64,000 bases of DNA, taken from contig NZ_FOXV01000001.1 of assembly GCF_900115815.1 (NCBI RefSeq), positions 1 to 64,000 on the forward strand, in the 5' to 3' direction. The stretch's first letter is position 1, and every line of letters starts with the position of its first letter. The notes beneath the pieces were generated by a model. It was not told the DNA's origin, searched no databases, and saw only the letters and a list, made by a program, of their open reading frames with translations. This DNA is from Roseivivax halotolerans. GTDB taxonomy: Bacteria > Pseudomonadota > Alphaproteobacteria > Rhodobacterales > Rhodobacteraceae. Below are positions 61,731-64,000 of the stretch, one piece after another. The position numbers and the translations under genes are program-made.

Positions 61731-62930
61731 ATGTCCGAACAGGTGCGTAACAAGGCGATAGAGACCGAAGCCGAAGTGCAGGAAGTGAGCGAGGCGACTT
61801 TGCCGATGCCCAGAAAAGCGGATGACCTTGTCGCGCTCGACAAGGCGGATGCCCCCGTTGCCGAAGAGATCCGTGCCCGCATGGACGAGATCGATTTGAG
61901 CGACACGAATTCCATCGTCTCCTTCGGCTCCGCCGCGCAGGGCGAGCTGCAGGAAATAAGCCAGTCGATGCTCCAGGGCGTCCGCAACAAGGATGTGGGC
62001 CCCGCGGGCGACAGCCTGCGCGGCATCGTCACCACGATCCGCGGCTTCTCGGTCTCCGAACTCGATGTGCGCCGCAAGCGGGCCTGGTGGGAAAAGCTTC
62101 TGGGCCGCGCCGCGCCCTTCGCAAAGTTCACCGCGCGGTACGAAGAGGTGCAGGGCCAGATCGACCGGATCACCGACGACCTTCTCAAGCACGAGCACAC
62201 GCTTCTGAAGGACATCAAGTCGCTCGATCTGCTCTACGACAAGACGCTGCAATTCTACGATGAGCTCGCGCTCTATATCGCTGCTGGCGAAGCCAAGCTC
62301 GCCGAACTCGACGGCACCGACATCCCCGCCAAGGAAGCCGAGGTAAACGCCGCGCCCGAGGACGATCAGGTGATGAAGGCGCAGGAGCTGCGCGATCTGC
62401 GCGCCGCGCGCGACGATCTCGAGCGCCGGGTCCACGATCTGAAACTGACGCGCCAGGTAACGATGCAGTCCCTGCCCTCGATCCGGCTGGTGCAGGAAAA
62501 CGACAAGAGCCTCGTGACCAAGATCAACTCGACGCTCGTGAACACGGTCCCCCTCTGGGAGACACAGCTTGCCCAGGCGGTGACGATTCAGCGCTCCACA
62601 GAGGCAGCGGCGGCCGTGCGCGAAGCCAATGATCTCACGAACGAGCTGCTGACCTCGAACGCGCAGAACCTGCGCGAGTCCAACAAGATGATCCGCGAGG
62701 AGATGGAGCGCGGCGTCTTCGACATCGAGGCGGTCAAGAAGGCCAATGCCGACCTGATCGGAACGATTCAGGAAAGCCTGCAGATCGCTGACGAGGGCAA
62801 GGCCAAGCGTGCCGCCGCCGAAGAGGATCTCAAGAAGATGGAAGCCGAGTTGCGCGACACTCTGGCCTCGGCCAAGGCGCACAAGACCGGCACCGGCGAG
62901 ACCGCCGCGACCTCGGTTCCGGCTGGCTGA
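61731..62930 (+). CDS. TelA-family (toxic anion resistance) protein
   Basis: The 399-residue soluble protein belongs to the TelA family, linked to tellurite and other toxic-anion or envelope-antimicrobial tolerance. Features seen are SFGSAAQGELQEISQSML, a central helical region with KRAWWEKLLGRAAPFAKF, long coiled-coil segments and the C-terminal helices with VTIQRSTEAAAAVREANDLTNELL. The start at 61731 (MSEQVRNKA) follows AAGAGGG. It lies 22 bases after the second XpaC-like gene and 4 bases before the DUF2927 gene. The XpaC-TelA pairing is known in Bacillus and others. Confidence 0.9.
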   Translation: MSEQVRNKAIETEAEVQEVSEATLPMPRKADDLVALDKADAPVAEEIRARMDEIDLSDTNSIVSFGSAAQGELQEISQSMLQGVRNKDVGPAGDSLRGIVTTIRGFSVSELDVRRKRAWWEKLLGRAAPFAKFTARYEEVQGQIDRITDDLLKHEHTLLKDIKSLDLLYDKTLQFYDELALYIAAGEAKLAELDGTDIPAKEAEVNAAPEDDQVMKAQELRDLRAARDDLERRVHDLKLTRQVTMQSLPSIRLVQENDKSLVTKINSTLVNTVPLWETQLAQAVTIQRSTEAAAAVREANDLTNELLTSNAQNLRESNKMIREEMERGVFDIEAVKKANADLIGTIQESLQIADEGKAKRAAAEEDLKKMEAELRDTLASAKAHKTGTGETAATSVPAG

Positions 62931-62934
62931 AAAG

Positions 62935-63924
62935 GTGCGGCGCGGGGCGGGATATCTGGGCTGGATTGCGGGCGCTGCGCTCGCGCTTTCGGGCTGCGCG
63001 ATGAACGACGCCCAGCCCACCCCGCCCGGCACGCCGCCGCAGGCCCGGCCTGACCGGCCCGTGCCGGAACCCGCTCCCGTCCCGCCGGCAGAACCCTCTG
63101 CACGGAGCCTGGAGCTTGCAAGCTACTACGCGCGCATCGAAATGGACCTCGTGGGTCAGGGCCTTCTGAGGACGGATGGCGGCGGCGTGGACACGCCCGT
63201 GACCGACACCCAGCTCGCCCGCAATTTCGAGCAGATCGCGCTGGCCGAGGAATATCGCCGCGGCGCGGGTCTTCAAAGCTCCGGAGGAGAGCTCGGTCCG
63301 ATCAAGAAGTGGCGTCAGCCGATCCGGGTCGATGCGGAGTTCGGCGCGTCGGTGCCGGAAGAACAGCGCGCACGCAACGAGGCCGAGCTGTCGCGCTACG
63401 TCACGCGCCTCGCCCGTGTGACCGACCACCCGATTTCGATGAACGAAAACCGCGCCAATTTCCATGTTCTCTTCATTTCCGAAGATGACCGCGCCGCCAT
63501 TGCGCCCCGGGTCAAGGCACTGGTGCCAGACATCGACCCGGCGTCGCTTTCGGTCGTCAACAATCTGCCGCGCGCGATCCACTGCCTCGTCGTCGCATTC
63601 TCGGACGAGCCAGGCGGATATGCCTATGGCAAGGCCATCGCCATCATCCGGGCCGAGCACCCGAACCTGCTGATGAAATCCTGCATCCACGAAGAGGTTG
63701 CCCAGGGCCTCGGACTTGCCAATGACAGCCCGTATGCGCGCCCGTCGATCTTCAACGACGACGATGAATTCGCGCTCCTGACGCGGCATGACGAGATGTT
63801 GCTCAAGATCCTTTACGATCCGGCCCTAGAGCCTGGCATGTCCCCCGACATCGCCCGCCCGATCATCCGCCGCCTCGCCACCGAGCTTGCAGGCGACCGG
63901 ATCGCGAGCGCCGGAGCAAATTGA
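62935..63924 (+). CDS. DUF2927-family lipoprotein
   Basis: The 329-residue protein has a lipoprotein signal (hydrophobic helix then LSGC), so it is anchored at a membrane and faces the periplasm, with a Pro-rich linker. The globular part matches DUF2927. A striking motif KSCIHEEVAQGLGLANDSP followed by SIFNDDDEFALL occurs near residues 240-270, with His-Glu-Glu and a later Asp cluster that could bind a metal, as in peptidases. No activity has been shown here. The start is a GTG at 62935, 4 bases after the TelA stop. It is a member of the membrane-stress cluster. Confidence 0.78.
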   Translation: MRRGAGYLGWIAGAALALSGCAMNDAQPTPPGTPPQARPDRPVPEPAPVPPAEPSARSLELASYYARIEMDLVGQGLLRTDGGGVDTPVTDTQLARNFEQIALAEEYRRGAGLQSSGGELGPIKKWRQPIRVDAEFGASVPEEQRARNEAELSRYVTRLARVTDHPISMNENRANFHVLFISEDDRAAIAPRVKALVPDIDPASLSVVNNLPRAIHCLVVAFSDEPGGYAYGKAIAIIRAEHPNLLMKSCIHEEVAQGLGLANDSPYARPSIFNDDDEFALLTRHDEMLLKILYDPALEPGMSPDIARPIIRRLATELAGDRIASAGAN

Positions 63925-63950
63925 TGCCTACGACCGCCTTGGAGTAACCC

Positions 63951-64000
63951 ATGCCCATCTTCGATTTCCTCGCCGGACAATTCATCGACGTCATCCACTG
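63951..64000 (+). CDS. SPFH/YdjI-type protein, N-terminal fragment
   Basis: The first 16 codons (MPIFDFLAGQFIDVIHW) resemble the start of SPFH-domain YdjI-like proteins, which begin with a similar IFDFLxxQFIDVIEW segment. GGAGTAACCC precedes the ATG at 63951. The gene continues beyond the right edge. YdjI-type proteins co-occur with phage-shock or TelA-type stress genes, consistent with the neighbours. Identification rests on only 16 residues, so it is tentative. Confidence 0.6.
   Translation, partial: MPIFDFLAGQFIDVIH

Overview
The window is a 64 kb stretch of high-GC chromosome from an alphaproteobacterium, most likely a member of the Rhodobacteraceae (Roseobacter group). The basis is the gene content and order: a ruvCAB, ybgC-tolQRAB-pal-cpoB, tilS-ftsH run on one strand, divergent hemE/hemC, a membrane-anchored c-type cytochrome next to pheA, a yejABEF operon, and DUF6473, DUF2927 and SH3 genes of the kind common in that family. 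Nearly every base is coding and no gap without a gene exceeds 300 bases; the longest are 25483-25759 (277 bases, divergent promoters of ruvC and a DUF1127 gene) and 53294-53536 (243 bases upstream of a D-Ala-D-Ala carboxypeptidase; nothing convincing seen in it). There are no rRNA or tRNA genes, no CRISPR array, no insertion sequence and no phage.

Layout. 1-8137: start of tuf, a lipoprotein, a PduO-type adenosyltransferase with a HIG1 protein, an SDR, an SH3 protein, parC, and a DUF898/M48 pair. 8265-11895: etfBA, a DUF6473 gene and 3-hydroxybutyryl-CoA dehydrogenase. 11949-25482 (minus strand): MOSC protein, methyltransferase, ftsH, tilS, the Tol-Pal envelope operon and the Holliday-junction genes ruvCAB. 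25760-34877: a DUF1127 protein, prmA and a set of transporters (SSS symporter, two-gene ABC-2 exporter, YeeE/YedE, MFS, DMT). 34884-40373: heme genes hemE and hemC, nudC and a large 5'-nucleotidase-like phosphoesterase. 40411-40510: the SRP RNA. 41590-43091: pheA and a membrane cytochrome c. 44537-50381: yejABEF peptide importer. 50399-51660: two tiny genes divergent from a LysR regulator. 51728-59528: a DacA-like peptidase with a SPOR domain, clpS, an RsmC-like methyltransferase, hemF, pseudouridine synthases and tadA.

The right end (59604 to beyond 64000) is the least ordinary part. It is a tightly packed plus-strand operon of small membrane proteins, two divergent copies of an XpaC-like membrane protein, a TelA-family protein, a DUF2927 lipoprotein and the start of an SPFH/YdjI-type protein. 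The unit [tiny membrane protein + XpaC-like protein] occurs twice in tandem. Related XpaC-TelA pairs are known and have been linked to envelope or toxic-anion stress, but this composition, with a 29-residue membrane peptide, merits attention.

A second distinctive element is a family of short dispersed repeats (18110, 23221, 41526 and 57520). Each has an A-rich box followed by a GC-rich hairpin, each abuts a stop codon, and one copy shows paired base changes that preserve the stem. Two copies lie inside same-strand gene runs (tolB-pal, and ruvB to its downstream neighbour), so they may tune expression and are probably not simple terminators.
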